Assembly: GCA_010015675.1 (NCBI GenBank)
Contig: ML976987.1
Coordinates: 351,873-415,872, forward strand
Direction: 5' to 3'
From: Byssothecium circinans
Taxonomy: Eukaryota; Ascomycota; Dothideomycetes; Pleosporales; Massarinaceae
DNA length: 64,000 nt
Positions 61,015 through 64,000 of the stretch are shown in pieces. The stretch's first letter is position 1, and every line of letters begins with the position of its first letter. The notes beneath the pieces were generated by a model. The model worked only from the letters and a program-made list of their open reading frames with translations, was not told the DNA's origin and searched no databases. The position numbers and the translations under genes were made by a program.

Positions 61015-64000
61015 ATGGCGACCAACGTCCCGGTGACGCTGGACACTCTCATCGTAGTGAAGGTCCAGTTCCAGTCCGACACGCGCAAGTTCAAGATCCC
61101 ACTGCGTGATCTCGGCGCCCACGTCCTGCCAGAGAAGGTGCGTTGATGCTGCAGCTCCCTCGGCGTCGTCGAGCCCGCGAACACATCCATCGAAACCCAT
61201 GCTGACTGTTTGCGTGTAGCTCCGCCAGCTCCTGCAGGTTCCGGCCAGCCAGCCCATCGTCTTTGAGCGCTACTCTGACAGCGCGGGTGCCTACGTCACT
61301 TTGGACTCCAACCGCCCCCAGGTCTACAAGACTCTCTTCCGCGCCGCAAAGGCGAAGCTCAAGCTACGACTCCGTGCTAGTATCCCCAGCCAGGAGAGCG
61401 CGCCTGCACCCATAGTTCCGCCTGCACCCGCTCAGGACCGCCCGTCTCCTCAGCCCAGCTCTCTCCACCGCATGAGCACCGACACGCTCACTCCCCAGCA
61501 CAATGCACCGGTTGCGGCACCCGTCATCGTCCGCACTCCCACCATGGCCGAGGAGAAGGCTGAAGACAAGGCTGCCCCGGGCCCTGTCTCTCCTTTGGTA
61601 GTCAAGACGGCCGATGCAGATATTCCGGACGAAGCCCCAGTGCCGCGCGCCTTCACCACTCGTCAATGTAAGACAGACGAAGCCATTCCCATAACAGCGA
61701 AGCTAAACAATACGATAGGCTTCTTTAGCGGTCTCGCGGCTTCTTCAAGCAACTCGGACCTTGCCATCCGCCCCAGGCTGGAGACGTTACAGTCCACGTG
61801 GGTCGTCTACTGCAACAACTGCAACCTGCCCATGGAAGACGAGCACTACCACTGCAGCATCTGCGATAACGGTGACTACGATCTCTGCCACGCTTGCGTC
61901 GACTCTGGTATCCACTGTCCCGGCACCAATCACTGGATGCTGAAGCGTTTTGTCAAGCACGGTAAGGTGGTTAACAGCACCACCGAGCGTCTTGGCCCCA
62001 AGGTCAAACCCGAGTCTCAGCCCAAGCCCCAGGCCGAGAAGGAGATGCCTGGCTCGTTCACCGAAGAGAAGCAGCCGGTTGAGATTATTGATCTGACCAG
62101 TGACGTGCCCACCCGTACCTGCAACTGCTGCGTTCAGGGTATGCATCCTCCCCCAAGTTTAGAGGATGCAAAGCTGACATGTGCAGTCCTTCGTGAGACA
62201 GAGTTCGTCACGTGCACCTCGTGCGATGACTACGATCTGTGCTTGGAGTGCCACCTCCACAACAAGCATGGCCATCACCCTGGCCATGCTTTCAAGGCTG
62301 CCACTACAGAGACTGCCATGCCTGCTTTGGCCGACTTCCTCTGCAACGCTGGTCGAAATGTTCGTCACTCTGCTGTCTGCGATGGCTGCGAGAAGTTCAT
62401 CTATGGTGTCCGCCACAAGTGCTTGAATTGTCCCGACTGGGACTTTTGCTCGGAATGTGTCAAGAGCTCCAAGTTCATTCACCCTGGACATCGCTTCGTC
62501 CCCATCTACGAGCCCCTTGCTGAGCCCATCTCCGGCGGCAACCGCCACTACGGTATCTACTGCGATGGCCCTCTCTGCAAAGACAAGGAGAAGCAGTCGT
62601 ACATCGAGGGTGTCCGATACAAGTGTGCCGTTTGCAACGACACCGACTTCTGCGCCAACTGCGAAGCTCATCCTTCCAATAGGCACAATCACACTCATCC
62701 CCTGATCAAGTTCAAGCGCCCTGTTCGTAGCGTCAGCGTTACCACTCTGAATGAGGACCGCGATGGAACATCCATCACTCGTGTCGGTGACCGCGAGCCT
62801 GCCCGGAGGCTAAGCGCTACCGAATCCGTCGCTGCCGTCCAGACTGTTGTCGACGTCAAGCCTACTACGGAGACACAGCCGAAGACGACAAAGGAGAAGA
62901 TTGAGATCCGCAACCTTCTCTCCGAGCCCGTGCAAGAGAAGATCAGTGTCCTGGACCTTCTCTCCAATCCTGCTGAGCCCAAGCCGGTCAAGACTGAGCC
63001 TGTTGCTATTCCCAAGCCGGAGGCTTCTCTCGATGCCCACTTCGTCCGCGACTCCATTGTCGATGGGTCCAAGATTGGTGCTGGTCAGCAGTTTGTTCAG
63101 GTATGGACGCTCCAGAACCCTGGCCCTGTCACTTGGCCCTCAGGCTGCAGCGTCCGACATGTTGGTGGCGACAACATGCTCAACATTGACAACACTCAGC
63201 CTTTGAGCCAGAGCGAGCTCGCGGAGGCTAGCGAGACCAACGTCGTCGGCCGCCCTGTTACCCCTGGAGAGGAGGTTTCTTTCCGCGTTGTCATGAAGGC
63301 CCCGGCACGTGATGGCACTGCCATCTCCTACTGGCGTCTAAAGACTGCTGAAGGCTTGCCGTTTGGCCACCGTCTCTGGTGCGATATCCAGGTCGTCACT
63401 CCACCTGTCCAGCCGGCTCCTGCTGCTGGACCCGCCGAGGCATCTAGCTCAACTGCCACCATTACCCCTTATGAGCGCTTCCAGCAGGCCAAGATGGAGC
63501 GTTTCCGTGCTCTTCGCCTCGCCCAAAGCCAAGCTCAGAGCGCTCGTTTCGAGCGTGCCAAGGCTGAGAGCGAGCGTACCGGTCGCATGCAGGATGAGGC
63601 TCTCGAGCGCCTCAAGAAGATTGGGCACTCGGACGAGACCCCGACGCGTCTAGTCGAGAAGATTGAGCGTGAGAAGTTGCTCCGCGCCCAGAGGGTCCGC
63701 AAGGTCGCCATTGATCGTCTGCTCGAGAGTCGCCGCAAAGAGCATGAAGCTTACACCGCTCTCCAACAGCAGGAGATCCAACAGCAGGAGATTCAACAGC
63801 AGGAGAAGACTGTCGAAGCGCCAGTCACTGAGACTGCTGAGCTTCCTTCCTTCAAGGAGGCCTCTGTGGAGACCAAGAAGGAGCTCCAGTCGTCTGGCAT
63901 GATCTTCCCGCAGCTCGACAAGGAGTCACCGGCATCCAGCACACATGAAGCTGTCACCGCTCAACCATCTCCTCGTCCAGAGGAGCCTTCAGCTCCCGCT
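61015..64000 (+). CDS. NBR1: NBR1-type selective autophagy receptor (3' end outside window)
   Basis: ATG 61015. Introns at 61138-61219, 61668-61718 and 62139-62186, all in phase. Order of domains: PB1-like N-terminus (residues about 5-95: TLIVVKVQFQSDTRKFKIPL, QPIVFERYSDSAGAYVTLD); four ZZ zinc fingers (CNNCNLPMEDEHYHCSICD; CNCCVQ with CTSCDDYDLCLEC; CDGCEKFIYGVRHKCLNCPD; CDGPLCKDKEKQSYIEGVRY with CAVCNDTDFCANC); then the FW (Nbr1/four-tryptophan) domain with FVQVWTLQNPGPVTWPSG and ISYWRLKTAEGLPFGHRLWC, showing all four Trp. A coiled coil follows (RLAQSQAQSARFERAKAESE) and a Gln-rich stretch. NBR1 proteins deliver cargo to Atg8-coated autophagosomes. LIR and any UBA lie beyond the window end. 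Confidence 0.9.

Noticed and set aside
1..64000. Starship giant mobile element carrying the accessory genes
   Set aside because: No DUF3435 tyrosine-recombinase captain and no paired Starship-type boundaries were found in the window.
1..64000. Secondary-metabolite gene cluster with a backbone enzyme
   Set aside because: Only tailoring-type enzymes occur. No PKS, NRPS, terpene cyclase or DMATS signature was seen.
1..64000. CRISPR array, operon or bacterial origin
   Set aside because: No regularly spaced direct repeats of that kind. Introns and gene spacing are those of a fungal nuclear genome.

Overview
This window is nuclear DNA of a filamentous ascomycete, most likely a dothideomycete close to the Pleosporales. 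The reasons are 45-120 nt GT-AG introns with CTAAC/CTGAC-type branch points, fungal proteins such as Ku80, eIF2-beta, Nop13, a Hos4-like ankyrin protein and an NBR1-type autophagy receptor, and transposons whose damage looks like repeat-induced point mutation (RIP, mostly CpA to TpA). The class is an inference. The RIP pattern is visible in the sequence.

Layout. 0-10 kb is accessory: a hAT transposase tail, an ankyrin ORF, a broken FAD-linked oxidase, and a complete hAT element (5616-9057, 21-bp TIRs, 8-bp TSD) sitting inside the first codons of an otherwise intact host gene. 10-21 kb holds an AT-rich stretch, an inverted fragment of a LINE tail, two divergent repeat-rich lineage-specific genes, a coiled-coil gene and a pair of F-box-like paralogues. 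21-28 kb mixes two copies of a 220-224 bp MITE with an SDR pseudogene, an SMP-repeat protein, an aldo-keto reductase and an FAD oxidase. 28-40 kb is largely housekeeping (Aim24 family, eIF2-beta, a Mim2-like protein, a DUF7726-like protein, Ku80, a Pin4-type parvulin), interrupted by a Fot1/pogo element (33956-35784) and MITE copy 3. 41-47.6 kb is a heavily mutated Tad1-like LINE carrying a nested Tc1/mariner element. 47.7-51 kb has two damaged accessory genes. 52-64 kb is a housekeeping block: Hos4-like protein, polyprenol reductase, potassium-channel-beta-type aldo-keto reductase, Nop13 and NBR1 (cut by the window end).

The housekeeping genes do not form one pathway. The strongest structural stories are in the repeats: precisely bounded elements with target-site duplications, a gene split at its start codon, a MITE family with 5-bp duplications and no visible autonomous partner, and recurrent G-to-A loss of catalytic Asp/Glu residues in three unrelated element types. 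A 10-N gap inside the hAT element is flanked by a 315-bp near-identical repeat, which points to an assembly problem. No rRNA, tRNA, CRISPR, PKS or NRPS gene was recognised.
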